In this document: positions 37,453 to 45,452 of the stretch, one piece after another | Layout of the letters: each line of letters begins with the position of its first letter | How positions within the stretch are numbered: position 1 is the stretch's first letter | Assembly: GCF_002387245.1 (NCBI RefSeq) | Contig: NZ_DGLD01000022.1 | Location: 1 to 49,771 of the forward strand | DNA from: Brevundimonas sp. UBA4553 | GTDB taxonomy: Bacteria; Pseudomonadota; Alphaproteobacteria; Caulobacterales; Caulobacteraceae | Direction of reading: 5' to 3' | DNA: 49,771 nt | Translations under genes and position numbers: made by a program | The notes under the pieces: generated by a model | Seen by the model: only the letters and a program-made list of their open reading frames with translations | Database searches by the model: none | Told to the model about the DNA's origin: nothing

Positions 37453-37772
37453 CCGCGCGGCCCGAACAGGATGACCCCCGCCCCGATCAGGCAGACCGCC
37501 CCGCCGATCAGGTCCCAGCGGTCCGGCGTCGTGTTCTCGACCAGCGCCATCCACGCCAACGAGGCGACGATATAGACCCCGCCATAGGCCGCGAACGCCC
37601 GCCCCGCCGTCTCGGCCGGAACCAGGGTCAACAGCCAGGCGAAGGCGATCAGGCAGAGCACGCCCGGTACCAGCCAGACCGGCGACCGATCCAGCTTCAA
37701 CCAGGCCCAGAAGGCGAAGCAGCCGCCGATCTCGGCCAGGGCGGCCAGCGGATAGATGAGGGCGAGTTTCAT
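37449..37772 (-). CDS. YnfA/UPF0060 family membrane protein
   Basis: 107 residues, four membrane segments, full length for the family. Seen: the N-terminal YPLAALAEIGGCFAFWAWL and GRAFAAYGGVYIVASLAWM, both hallmark stretches of YnfA. Members are small integral inner-membrane proteins; a role in drug efflux has been suggested for some, not established here. It overlaps the 76-residue small-protein gene by four bases (ATGA) and its stop shares four bases (CTAG) with the stop of the convergent sirtuin gene. Confidence 0.93.
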   Translation of the reverse strand: MKLALIYPLAALAEIGGCFAFWAWLKLDRSPVWLVPGVLCLIAFAWLLTLVPAETAGRAFAAYGGVYIVASLAWMALVENTTPDRWDLIGGAVCLIGAGVILFGPRG

Positions 37773-37999
37773 TTCTTCTCCGCCTGATGAAGCGCAACCA
37801 TGTCGCGCACGGCCTGCTTCAGGCCGTCGCGAGGATCAGCCTCATAGTCGAGCCCTTCAGCTGTGAAGACCGCGCGCGCGAACTCGTCGATCGTAGCGGG
37901 CGGGTGATCGATCAAGCGATCGGCAGCGTCGCCATGAACGCAAAAGCCCAGATCCACGCACAACTGCCGTAGCAGCGCCTCGACCTGAGCCTCCGTCAT
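37769..37999 (-). CDS. Small protein of an unrecognised family (LCxxxGFCxH), copy B
   Basis: 76 residues, no signal or membrane segment. The start shares one base with the trmJ stop and the stop overlaps the ynfA start, so three genes are translationally coupled. Core RQLCVDLGFCVH...DEFARAVFTAEGLD...LKQAVRDMV matches the protein at 30251-30496, including both Cys and the His. I do not recognise the family. Coupling to trmJ does not by itself assign a role in tRNA modification, because the paralogue is coupled to fghA. Confidence 0.75.
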   Translation of the reverse strand: MTEAQVEALLRQLCVDLGFCVHGDAADRLIDHPPATIDEFARAVFTAEGLDYEADPRDGLKQAVRDMVALHQAEKK

Positions 38000-38787
38000 C
38001 ACTCGCCCTTCTTCGCTTCTTCCGCCGCGCGCTTTTCGGCCAGCTTGGCCAGCACTCGGCCGCGGCCCTTGGCGAGGGCGTGGATGGCGCCGCGCATGGT
38101 GGCGACTTCCTGCTCGGTGAAGGCGGCGCGGCCCAGCATGACGCGCAGGTTTTGGCTCATCGACGGCTTCTTCTCGGGCGGATGGAAGAAGCCGCCGGCC
38201 TCCAGCTCGGTCTCGAAATGCTCGTACATGCCGACCAGCAGTTCGTTCGACGCGGGCGGCTCGCCCTCGCGGAAGCGCGGCGGCGGGGCGTCGAGGATCA
38301 GGGTGCGCCACTCATAGGCGTTGATGGCCACGGCCTGGGCCAGGTTCAGCGAATGGTGGCGCGGGTCGATGGGGATGGTGGTGATCCCGGCGCACAGGGC
38401 GATGTCGGTCGTCTCCAGCCCGGCGCGCTCGCCGCCGAACAGCAGGCCGGTCTTCAACCCCGAGGCGGTGTCGTCATAGAGAACGCGGGCGCTCTCGCGC
38501 GGGGTGCGGACAGGCTGGCGCGTCTCGCGCGGGCGGGCGGTGGTGGCGAAGACGGTTTGCAGGTCCGCCATCGCCTCAGCCACGCTGTCGAAGACGCGCA
38601 CCCCGTCCAGCACCCAGTCGGCGCCCGAGGCCATGGCCCAGGCCCGCTCCTGCGGCCAGCCGTCGCGCGGCGTGACCAGCCGCAGTTCCGACAGGCCGAA
38701 GTTCGCCATGACACGGGCGACCGCGCCGATGTTTTCGGCCATCTGGGACTTGTCGAGGATGACGACGGGGGGCGTGAGTTCAGTCAT
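37999..38787 (-). CDS. trmJ: tRNA (cytidine/uridine-2'-O-)-methyltransferase TrmJ-like
   Basis: SPOUT-family methyltransferase that methylates the ribose 2'-O at position 32 of tRNA anticodon loops. 262 residues. Motifs: VILDKSQMAENIGAVARVMANFG (motif 1 region, split here as NIGAVARVMANFG), LLFGGERAGL (motif 2), and IPIDPRHHSLNLAQAVAI (motif 3, SAM-binding trefoil knot). The C-terminal extension is basic. The start at 38787 (MTELTPP) is the conserved one; the open frame continuing upstream runs into the paired inverted repeat. First gene of a coupled trmJ-small protein-ynfA unit. Confidence 0.93.
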   Translation of the reverse strand: MTELTPPVVILDKSQMAENIGAVARVMANFGLSELRLVTPRDGWPQERAWAMASGADWVLDGVRVFDSVAEAMADLQTVFATTARPRETRQPVRTPRESARVLYDDTASGLKTGLLFGGERAGLETTDIALCAGITTIPIDPRHHSLNLAQAVAINAYEWRTLILDAPPPRFREGEPPASNELLVGMYEHFETELEAGGFFHPPEKKPSMSQNLRVMLGRAAFTEQEVATMRGAIHALAKGRGRVLAKLAEKRAAEEAKKGE

Positions 38788-38800
38788 GGGGGCTGCATAG

Positions 38801-38944
38801 TCCTTCTCCCCTTGCGGGAGAAGGTGGCAGGCGAAGCCTGACGGATGAGGGGTCGCGCTGACGCCGACCACCTCATCCTTTCCGGGCGTTGAGAGACCCC
38901 TCATCCGAGCCCTTCGGGCCCACCTTCTCCCGCAAGGGAGAAGG
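38801..38944. repeat. Paired inverted intergenic repeat (about 53 bp arms)
   Basis: The segment 38801-38853 and the reverse complement of 38892-38944 are nearly the same: both read CCTTCTCCC(C)TTGCGGGAG-AAGGTGG...GAAG...GGATGAGGGGT. Each arm carries its own CTTCTCCC/GGGAGAAG hairpin. Together they form a long inverted pair separated by about 38 bases, between the S1/P1 nuclease stop and the trmJ start. This matches the style of dispersed palindromic repeats in Caulobacterales intergenic DNA. Confidence 0.8.
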
Positions 38945-38952
38945 AAGAGGGA

Positions 38953-39984
38953 TCAGTCCTCGCCGATCATCGAGGTCCAGGGATCGACCGTCCCGGCCTC
39001 GACCTCGGCCACCTTGACGGCGGGCCAGCCGATGGAGACCGTGCCGCTCTCGCGCCAGCTGAGAATGATCAGGTCGCGCAGTTCCGAGGCGCCCGCCGCC
39101 AGACGCTCGGTGACGAAGGCCGCGCCGCGCGGATCGGCGTCGCTGAAGCCGCCCGCCTTCTCCAGGCGATAGAAGGGAATGACGGTGCCCAGCGTCGTCT
39201 TCAGATAGGCCGCCGTGCGGGCGCGCAGGTCCAGACCCGAGACCTGAGGCTGGCTCATCGCCGCCTCCACCGCATCCAGACGGGCCACGCGCGAAGTGAA
39301 CTCGCCCTCGAAGATTCCGTGGGTGCGGCGCGAGTTGGTGAAGCCCTCGGGGTTGGGATAGTCGCCCCAGCCGTTGAAATGGATCGAGGTGTGGTGCGGC
39401 TGCGAGCCGTCGCCGACATAGTGGGCCAGGACGCCGATGTCGCGCAGGATCAGGGCCTCGCGGCGCTCACGGTCGGCCCGGTACCAGGCCTTGTTGCCCG
39501 GATCCATCTCGCGTGCCTCGGCGGCGGTCAGCACGCGCCAGTAGGCGAAGTCGCGGCCCAGGTTCTGATAGGCGTCCATCAGGGCGTAGGGCAGGTACCC
39601 GACCTCGTCGATCTTGATCCCCGCCTGGACCAGGGCCGTGTCGAAGTCCGACTTCAGGCGCGGCAGGGCGTCGATGTGCGGGCCGTTCGCCGTCATCGCA
39701 TGGCCGTTGTCGTCGAAGTCGATGAAGTGGGCCGTGTCGCGCTCGCGGTCATGCGGCTGGCCGGCGCCCTTCCAGCGGTCGGGTTCGCGCGCCAGTTCGC
39801 CGACATCAGCAATGGCGCCAGGCGTGCGCAGGAAGGCCGGCAGGTCGTCGCTGAGCCCGCGCATCGCAGCCACGCCGATCAGGCGGTGGCCGGTGTTTCC
39901 CCAGGCGTCCACATGAACGGCGGGGGCCGCGACCAGCATCAAGGCGGCGGCGGAGATCATCAGGCGTTTGACTTGACGCTTCAT
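38953..39984 (-). CDS. S1/P1-type zinc nuclease
   Basis: 343 residues with a signal peptide (MKRQVKRLMISAAALMLVAAPAVHVDA) and mature N-terminus beginning WGNTGHRLIG; in this family the free N-terminal tryptophan binds zinc. Other ligands: HFIDFD, and ILRDIGVLAHYVGDGSQPHHTS (DxGxLAHYVGDGSQPHH). The usual last HxxxD pair is replaced by THGIFEGEF (H then E), a small deviation. A periplasmic, trinuclear-zinc, single-strand-specific nuclease/phosphodiesterase is likely. No clear ribosome binding site is seen before 39984. It is divergent from the 3D-domain gene. Confidence 0.85.
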   Translation of the reverse strand: MKRQVKRLMISAAALMLVAAPAVHVDAWGNTGHRLIGVAAMRGLSDDLPAFLRTPGAIADVGELAREPDRWKGAGQPHDRERDTAHFIDFDDNGHAMTANGPHIDALPRLKSDFDTALVQAGIKIDEVGYLPYALMDAYQNLGRDFAYWRVLTAAEAREMDPGNKAWYRADRERREALILRDIGVLAHYVGDGSQPHHTSIHFNGWGDYPNPEGFTNSRRTHGIFEGEFTSRVARLDAVEAAMSQPQVSGLDLRARTAAYLKTTLGTVIPFYRLEKAGGFSDADPRGAAFVTERLAAGASELRDLIILSWRESGTVSIGWPAVKVAEVEAGTVDPWTSMIGED

Positions 39985-40386
39985 CGGAGAACACCGGCGG
40001 AAAAATTCGAAGGGAAACGACCGCTTATCCCATTCCCCGCCCCGCCTCCACCCGTGGCGCGCGCGACGTGTCCGCTCGATCACGCTGACGTCATCTTGAA
40101 CCTGGCCGCAGACTTTCTTCGCAATAAAGTGTTACGCAGACAGACATAGGTGTTAACCGGACAGCTGATCGCCACAGTATAGAAGCCACAACCGATCAAT
40201 ACTGATTTCGTTGCTGCCACATATGCTGTGACATTTGCGCGATATGCTCATCGCCCTGTGGACTAATCGAACGATGATCGTAGCGCGAGGCCGCGCCTGA
40301 TCTCTACCGACACGGTTTGGCCACAATTGGGGGTCAGAAACCCGCTGCCGGATCGTGTCGGGACCGGTGCTTCCTGAGTCTGTTCG
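39985..40386. promoter_or_regulatory. Divergent promoter region, nuclease versus 3D-domain protein
   Basis: A 402-base non-coding stretch, AT-richer in its middle (about 40120-40260). It contains a TGACGTCA palindrome at 40086-40093 and a GAGTC (GANTC, the CcrM methylation motif) at 40376-40380, eight to ten bases before the 3D-domain start. I see no gene or strong terminator. Presumably both divergent promoters lie here. Confidence 0.5.
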
Positions 40387-40941
40387 ATGCTGAACACAGC
40401 CGCAGCGCTTGCCATGTTCTGGGCTCTGGCCTTCTCCGGTTCCGGAGAGCCTCAGCGTTATGAAGCCGTTGTCGCGATCGAGACGGCTGCAATGGAAACC
40501 GCCGCGGCGGCTGAAGGTTCCATCGATGCGTCCGCGCTCTCGGCCGAACAGACCGAGCTGATGACGGGCGATCCCGACTGGCGCGCCTCGGCGCGCCTCT
40601 ATCACGCAGGCGGCGGCGGAGCGACGGGCAATGATTCGCTTGGTTGCCGTCCGATCGCCATGCGCACGGTCGCCGTCGACCCGCGCGTGATCCCCCGCCG
40701 CACCAAGCTGTTCATTCGCGAAACCGTCGGCCTGCGCATGAGCGACGGCACCATCCACGACGGTTACTGGTACGCCTCGGACACCGGCGGCGCGATCAAG
40801 GGCGCCAAGGTCGACCTCTACACAGGCCACGGCCGCGGCTCGATGCGCCAGGCCATGAGCCTGAACATGAAGACCCTGACCATCGCCGACGCCGGCGACT
40901 TCGACGGCTGCCCGCCGGCCTGGGAAACGGCTTCGAACTAA
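40387..40941 (+). CDS. 3D-domain secreted protein (MltA-type double-psi barrel)
   Basis: 184 residues. N-terminal hydrophobic segment (about 1-17) suggests export. The C-terminal half holds the 3D domain: MRTVAVDPRVIPRRTKLFI, GYWYASDTGGAIKGAKVDLYTG, with the three aspartates of the family in VAVDP, SDTGG and KVDLY. This is the small catalytic barrel of MltA and of Gram-positive YocH/resuscitation proteins, so peptidoglycan cleavage or binding is the natural inference. Cysteines at LGCRP and DGCPPAW may pair. The ATG follows a GANTC site. It has its own promoter region and ends before a bidirectional terminator. Confidence 0.87.
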   Translation: MLNTAAALAMFWALAFSGSGEPQRYEAVVAIETAAMETAAAAEGSIDASALSAEQTELMTGDPDWRASARLYHAGGGGATGNDSLGCRPIAMRTVAVDPRVIPRRTKLFIRETVGLRMSDGTIHDGYWYASDTGGAIKGAKVDLYTGHGRGSMRQAMSLNMKTLTIADAGDFDGCPPAWETASN

Positions 40942-40961
40942 AGGACGGCGACGTCCCCGAC

Positions 40962-40996
40962 AAAAAAGGCGACCGGAGCGATCCGGTCGCCTTTTT
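40962..40996. terminator. Bidirectional terminator between convergent 3D-domain and SDR genes
   Basis: GGCGACCGGA (40968-40977) pairs with TCCGGTCGCC (40982-40991), loop GCGA, with flanking A-run and T-run on both sides, so it works on either strand. Confidence 0.95.
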
Positions 40997-41016
40997 GCTG
41001 CGTCGCTCAGGCCCGG

Positions 41017-41766
41017 TCAGACCTTGAAGGACAGGAAGCCGTCGTCCACCGCGATGGTCGAACCGTTGACCGCGCTGGCCGCGTCGGTGAACAGGAAGGC
41101 GACGACGCTGGCGACCTTCTCCGGCTGAATCAGCCGGTTATGCATGTGCTGCGCCGCCAGGGGCGCCTTGAGCTTCGGATCGTCGCCCAGGATCGGCGTG
41201 TCGATGAAGCCGGGCGCGACGCCGACCACGCGAATGCCATGCTCGGCCAGCTCCAGCGCCCCCGACCGGCTCATCGAGACCACCGCCGCCTTGGCCGCAT
41301 TGTAGTTGAAGCTGCCCCGCGCGGCGATCGACCCATAGATGGAGGCGGTGTTGACGAAGGCGCCCTTGACGCCCAGTTCGACCATCTTCCGCGCCCCGTA
41401 CAGCAGGCCGTAGTAGACGCTGTGCTGGTCGACCTCGATCACCTTCAGGTAGTCCGCCGGCTCCATCTCGAGGAAGGGTTTCACCAGACCAATGCCGGCA
41501 TTGTTGAACATGCCGTTCAACGTGCCGAGCCGGTCCACGGTGAAGTCGACCAGGGCCTTGACCTCTTCGGCCTTCGAGACGTCGACCTTGAAGGCATGAG
41601 CCTTGCGGCCCAGGGCCTGGACCTCGTCGGCCACAGCCTCGGCGCCCTTCAGATTGAAGTCGGCGACGATCAGATCCGCGCCCTTGCGCGCCAGGGCCAG
41701 ACAGGCTTCGCGCCCGATCCCGCTGGCGCCGCCCGTGACGATAATGACCTGGTTCTCAAGTTCCAT
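41017..41766 (-). CDS. SDR-family NAD(P) oxidoreductase (glucose 1-dehydrogenase-like)
   Basis: 249 residues. Classical SDR: cofactor loop TGGASGIG, D at position about 37 (VADFNLKG), an NNAGIGLVKPF stretch near 90, catalytic Ser in NTASIYGSIA, active-site YNAAKAAVV, and the C-terminal VNGSTIAVDDGF. The V-A-D-F acidic residue after strand 2 favours NAD. The pattern is typical of proteins annotated as glucose 1-dehydrogenase or 3-oxoacyl-ACP reductase-like; the substrate is not known. It is convergent with the 3D-domain gene and follows the DUF962 gene by about 80 bases on the same strand. Confidence 0.88.
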   Translation of the reverse strand: MELENQVIIVTGGASGIGREACLALARKGADLIVADFNLKGAEAVADEVQALGRKAHAFKVDVSKAEEVKALVDFTVDRLGTLNGMFNNAGIGLVKPFLEMEPADYLKVIEVDQHSVYYGLLYGARKMVELGVKGAFVNTASIYGSIAARGSFNYNAAKAAVVSMSRSGALELAEHGIRVVGVAPGFIDTPILGDDPKLKAPLAAQHMHNRLIQPEKVASVVAFLFTDAASAVNGSTIAVDDGFLSFKV

Positions 41767-41847
41767 ACGCGGTCTCCTTCGACTGAAAGCGTGACCGACA
41801 TATGGGCGCCCAAGGCGACGCTTCGACCCGTTTGCACGGGGACGTGA

Positions 41848-42186
41848 TCAGAACTTCCGCTGACCGCTGACCGTCTCGAAGAACAGGCGAAAGTCGCCCA
41901 TCAGGCTCCACAGCGGGTATTTGAAGGTCGCCGGCCGGTTCTTCTCGAAGAAGAAGTGCCCGACCCAGGCGAAACCGTAGCCGACCACCGGCATGGCCAG
42001 CAGCCACCAGGCGTTCAGCGTCACGCAGAAGGCCAGAAAGGCGGCGATCACCAGCCCCGTCCCGATCACATGGATGCGGCGACAGGTCCGGTTGGAATGC
42101 TCGTGGATGTAATAGGGGTAGAAGGCCGAAAAGGAGGCGTATCGCCCTCCAATGTCCCGGCCAGTCTGTGGATCGCGTGCGGTCAT
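41848..42186 (-). CDS. DUF962/Mpo1-like membrane protein
   Basis: 112 residues, two or three hydrophobic segments. Family marks: YASFSAFYPYYIHEHSNRTCR and GYGFAWVGHFFFEKNRPATFKYPLWSLMGDF, with conserved His in H-E-H and in VGHFFFEKNRPA. The yeast member Mpo1 is an Fe-dependent dioxygenase of phytosphingosine-derived 2-hydroxy fatty acids; bacterial relatives are known only by domain. A similar role on 2-hydroxy fatty acids is possible but unproven. It starts 50 bases downstream of the helicase stop. Confidence 0.88.
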   Translation of the reverse strand: MTARDPQTGRDIGGRYASFSAFYPYYIHEHSNRTCRRIHVIGTGLVIAAFLAFCVTLNAWWLLAMPVVGYGFAWVGHFFFEKNRPATFKYPLWSLMGDFRLFFETVSGQRKF

Positions 42187-42236
42187 GGCCGCAGCCTGCC
42201 CCCGGATCGAACCGGGGGCAAGTCAGCGATCAGCGA

Positions 42237-44249
42237 TCAGTCGAACCGCTTGCCGGGCTTGCCGGCCTTGTTGAACGGCTTGGCGCCGGCAGGCTTGCCC
42301 GCCGGTTTGAAGCCCGGCTTGCCGCCGGCCTTGAAGTCCGACTTGGGCTTGAACGGCTTCTTGGCGCCCGGCCCCTTGGCGAAGGGCTTCTCATAGGGCT
42401 TGTCGAAGAACTGGCTGCTTTCCGGCGCGTCGGCGCGGGGAGCGTAGGGCTTCTTCTTGAAGGCCGGACGTTCGCCCTCAGCCTCGCCCTCGCGCGGTTG
42501 CCACGGCTTCTTCTTGAACGGCGGACGACCGCCCTCGCCGTCCTCGTCGCGGCGGAAGGGCTTCTTGGCGTAGGGACGCTCGCCGCCTTCGTCGCGGCGG
42601 TTGCGCGCGCCGCCCTTGAACATGCCCGAATGCGGGGCTTCCGACGGCGTGATGTTCGCCTCGTTGGTGTTCATGGCCGCCAGCTTCCTGAAGGCCTCGA
42701 CGTGGGTGTTGGCGATCTCGAAGCGGGTCTCTTCGGGGAAGGTCTTGATCGAGCCGATCTGCTGCTTGGTGATGCCGCCGATGCGGCAGATCATCGGGAT
42801 CAGCCACTTGGGATCGGCATTGCGGTTGCGGCCGATATCCATACGGAACCACGACACCTGGTCCGGCTGCAGACGCTCGAAGGGCGAGGCCCCCGCGGCG
42901 AAGGCGTCGCCGGCTTCGCGCGGCTTGCGCTGCGGACCCTGGCCCGGATCGGTCAGATCCTCGGGGGCCGGCAGATCCTTGCGCAGCAGGACCAGCAGGG
43001 CGCGCGCCAGATCCTCGGGCGTGCGCTCGGCGACCAGCTTGGCGATCAGGCCGGCGTCGTCCTCATTGCCTTCCTCGGCGAAGATCGGAGCGGCCAGCAG
43101 GCGCTGCTCGTCCTTGGCCAGGATTTCGTCGGCGGTCGGGGCGGCGGCCCAGGTGGCCTCGACGCCTGCCGAGCCCAGCAGCATCTCGGCCTTGCGGCGG
43201 CGGCTGCTGGGCACCAGCAGGATGGAGGTGCCCTTCTTGCCCGCGCGGCCGGTGCGGCCCGAACGGTGCAGCATGGTGGCCTTGTTGATCGGCAGCTCGG
43301 CGTGGATGACCAGGCCCAGATCGGGCAGGTCCAGACCGCGCGCGGCCACGTCGGTGGCGACACAGACGCGGGCGCGGCCGTCGCGCAGGGCCTGAAGCGC
43401 GTCGGTCCGCTCGCGCTGACCCATTTCGCCGGACAGGGCCACGGTCGAGAAGCCGCGCTCCAGCAGCGACGACTGCAGGTGACGCACGCTGTCGCGCGTC
43501 GAGCAGAAGACCAGGGCGCCCGGCGCCTCGTAGAAGCGCAGCACGTTGACGACAGCGTGCTCGATCTCGTTCGGAGCGATGCGTAGGGCGCGGTATTCGA
43601 TGTCGCTGTGCGGCTGGCTGCGGTCGACCGTGTCGATACGCACGGCGTCGCGCTGATAGCGCTTGGCCAGCATGGCGATGTCGCGGGCGATGGTGGCCGA
43701 GAACAGCAGGGTGCGGCGTTCAGCCGGCGACTGCTCCAGGATGTATTCGAGGTCTTCGCGGAAGCCCATGTCGAGCATCTCGTCGGCCTCGTCGAGCACC
43801 AGCACCTTCAGCGCGGACAGGTCCAGGTTGCCGCGATCGATGTGGTCCTTCAGGCGGCCGGGCGTGCCGACGACGATGTGGATGCCGTAGTTCAGCGCGC
43901 GGGCTTCCTTGCGGGCGTCCATGCCGCCGACGCAGGTGGTGATCTTGGCCTTGGACTCGCCGTACAGCCATTCCAGCTCGGCCGAGACCTGCAGCGCCAG
44001 CTCGCGCGTCGGGGCGATGGCCAGCATCAGCGGCGCGTCCGCCGGGCCGAAGCTTTCGTCGTCGCCCAGCAGGGTCGAGGCCGCCGCCAGGCCGAACGCC
44101 ACCGTCTTGCCCGATCCGGTCTGCGCCGAGACCAGCATGTCGGCCTCGCCGTGGCCGTCCAGAACCGCCGCCTGAACCGGGGTGGGCTCGGCATAGCCCT
44201 TGTTGACGAGAGCGCGGTCTAGCGCGGGGTGGATCGCGGGAAAGGGCAT
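42237..44249 (-). CDS. DEAD-box ATP-dependent RNA helicase with DbpA-type RNA-binding domain
   Basis: 670 residues. RecA-like core: Q-motif region, AQTGSGKT (residues 42-49), PTRELALQV, GTPGRLKDH, VLVLDEADEML, FSATIARD, VAARGLDLPDL and HRSGRTGRAGKKG. A DbpA-like RNA-binding domain covers about 465-535 (SWFRMDIGRNR...RIGGITKQQIG). The last about 130 residues are low-complexity and basic (repeated KKPF/KKPW, arginine-rich). This is the CsdA/DeaD arrangement, typical of ribosome assembly and cold-shock helicases. Start 44249 (MPFPAIHPAL) is chosen as the family start. The leader carries two hairpins (44272-44320). Confidence 0.94.
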   Translation of the reverse strand: MPFPAIHPALDRALVNKGYAEPTPVQAAVLDGHGEADMLVSAQTGSGKTVAFGLAAASTLLGDDESFGPADAPLMLAIAPTRELALQVSAELEWLYGESKAKITTCVGGMDARKEARALNYGIHIVVGTPGRLKDHIDRGNLDLSALKVLVLDEADEMLDMGFREDLEYILEQSPAERRTLLFSATIARDIAMLAKRYQRDAVRIDTVDRSQPHSDIEYRALRIAPNEIEHAVVNVLRFYEAPGALVFCSTRDSVRHLQSSLLERGFSTVALSGEMGQRERTDALQALRDGRARVCVATDVAARGLDLPDLGLVIHAELPINKATMLHRSGRTGRAGKKGTSILLVPSSRRRKAEMLLGSAGVEATWAAAPTADEILAKDEQRLLAAPIFAEEGNEDDAGLIAKLVAERTPEDLARALLVLLRKDLPAPEDLTDPGQGPQRKPREAGDAFAAGASPFERLQPDQVSWFRMDIGRNRNADPKWLIPMICRIGGITKQQIGSIKTFPEETRFEIANTHVEAFRKLAAMNTNEANITPSEAPHSGMFKGGARNRRDEGGERPYAKKPFRRDEDGEGGRPPFKKKPWQPREGEAEGERPAFKKKPYAPRADAPESSQFFDKPYEKPFAKGPGAKKPFKPKSDFKAGGKPGFKPAGKPAGAKPFNKAGKPGKRFD

Positions 44250-44271
44250 ATACGACCTGAAAAAGAGCAAT

Positions 44272-44320
44272 GCGGTCGTCGAAACGACCGCGCCCGGCCA
44301 AGGCGAACAGCCGGCCGGGC
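44272..44320 (-). promoter_or_regulatory. Two leader hairpins of the DEAD-box helicase
   Basis: On the reverse strand, GCCCGGCC (44320-44313) pairs with GGCCGGGC (44099 style arm, bases 44299-44292), then GCGGTCGT (44291-44284) pairs with ACGACCGC (44279-44272) around TTCG, and CTCTTTTT follows a few bases later, 23 bases before the start codon. The second hairpin plus T-run resembles a terminator/attenuator in the mRNA leader. Confidence 0.55.
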
Positions 44321-44472
44321 GAGGAGGAGGCGGTCTCTATACACCAATATTGGCCCCGATGCGGCGCGTTTCCGGAAAAAGACCGCCGTTCACCACGCTT
44401 GTTCAGGCGCCATTGACCTCAAAGCCACGATCCTGACCGTCCGCAGAGTTCCTTTCAGCCCGGAGACCGCCC

Positions 44473-44688
44473 ATGACGATCCCGCCCCTGAGCATCGCCG
44501 CCGCCGGAATGCAGACCGCCGCCAACCGCTTCGAAGCCAGCGCCCGACGCACGGCCAGCGGTTCGCTGGACAACCTTGCGGTCGAGGCGGTCGAGCAGAT
44601 CCGCGCCCGACAGGACTTCACCGCCAACGCCGCCGTGGCCCGCACCGCCGACGAGATGACGGGCACGCTGCTGGACGTGCTGGTCTAG
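44473..44688 (+). CDS. Miniature flagellar basal-body rod-like protein (71 aa)
   Basis: 71 residues. The N-terminal TIPPLSIAAAGMQTAANRFEASARR resembles the conserved rod/hook N-terminus (LxxAxSGMxAxxxRLxxxAxNxAN), and the C-terminal NLAVEAVEQIRARQDFTANAAVARTADEM resembles the rod C-terminal helix (DLxxExVxxxxAxxxFxANxxVxxTxDxM). The middle that forms the outer domain in FlgB/FlgC/FlgG is absent, so the two terminal helices are joined directly. Rod-hook proteins of this size are unusual. GGAG lies before the start. No other flagellar gene is nearby. It diverges from the helicase. Confidence 0.72.
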   Translation: MTIPPLSIAAAGMQTAANRFEASARRTASGSLDNLAVEAVEQIRARQDFTANAAVARTADEMTGTLLDVLV

Positions 44689-44703
44689 CCTGACCGGTTC
44701 CGC

Positions 44704-45396
44704 TCAGCCCGCCTTCCCGGGCAGGTGAAAGAAGTCGATGAAGCGGGCGAAGATTTCGCGGTCGCCCTCGATGATCATGCCCGCCTCGCTCTCCAGCGCC
44801 GCCAGCGGAACCTTGCCATAGACGGCGGCGGCCACGACCGCGGGGGGCGTCGCGCGCACGACCACGTCGCAACCCTCGACCTCGCCGCGCTGCGTGGCGA
44901 TGACGCCGTCGGCCACGTCCACCACCATTCGGTCTTCGCCTAAAACGAAGCCCAGACGCATGGCCGCGCCCTGGGCTCGCCCAGCGTCGAACATGGTCTC
45001 GAACGACTGCATGATCGACACGGCGCTGATCGGCAGGGTCGGATCGTGCTGGGGCGAGCGCGCGGCCCAGCGGCCCAGCACCATGAAGACCGGTTTGATC
45101 TCATAGCCCCAGTCGGTCAGTTCATAGACCTGGACCGAGGCGGGCGGCGGCAGCTTGCGCCGCTGGACGACGCCCGAGGCTTCCAGCCCCTCCAGCCGCT
45201 GCGTCAGGACGTTGGCGGACAGGCCGCACAGGTCTTTGCGCAGGTCGCTGAAACGCCGCGGCCCCATCATGAGTTCTCGTATCACCAGCAGGGCCCAGCG
45301 CTCGCCGACAAGGTCGAGGCCGTGGGCGGCGCCGCAGGCGTCGTGATAGCGGCGGGAACGGCCGGCGGACTCTTTAGTTACTTTTTCTAACTTCAT
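44704..45396 (-). CDS. HxlR-family transcriptional regulator with C-terminal SCP2-like domain
   Basis: 230 residues. The winged-helix domain (about 20-110; ERWALLVIRELMMGPRRFSDLRKDLCGLSANVLTQRL, given by parts) is typical of HxlR, a regulator group that senses aldehydes or oxidants through a conserved Cys in the N-terminal region (DACGAAH). The C-terminal part (GEVEGCDVVVRATPPAVVAAAVYGK) resembles a sterol-carrier/SCP2 fold found in some HxlR proteins. It is divergent from a VOC/SRPBCC cluster with only about 56 bases between the genes, so those are its probable targets. Confidence 0.87.
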   Translation of the reverse strand: MKLEKVTKESAGRSRRYHDACGAAHGLDLVGERWALLVIRELMMGPRRFSDLRKDLCGLSANVLTQRLEGLEASGVVQRRKLPPPASVQVYELTDWGYEIKPVFMVLGRWAARSPQHDPTLPISAVSIMQSFETMFDAGRAQGAAMRLGFVLGEDRMVVDVADGVIATQRGEVEGCDVVVRATPPAVVAAAVYGKVPLAALESEAGMIIEGDREIFARFIDFFHLPGKAG

Positions 45397-45400
45397 AGTT
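45389..45400. promoter_or_regulatory. AACT-N4-AGTT palindrome over the HxlR start codon
   Basis: AACT-TCAT-AGTT at 45389-45400 overlaps the reverse-strand ATG of the HxlR gene, with further TAAC/GTTA repeats nearby. It is a plausible HxlR operator acting on both divergent units. Position seen, binding not known. Confidence 0.4.
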
Positions 45401-45452
45401 GACTAACATAACACGATAGGACACCGTTACGCCAGATCAGGGAGGATCGCCA

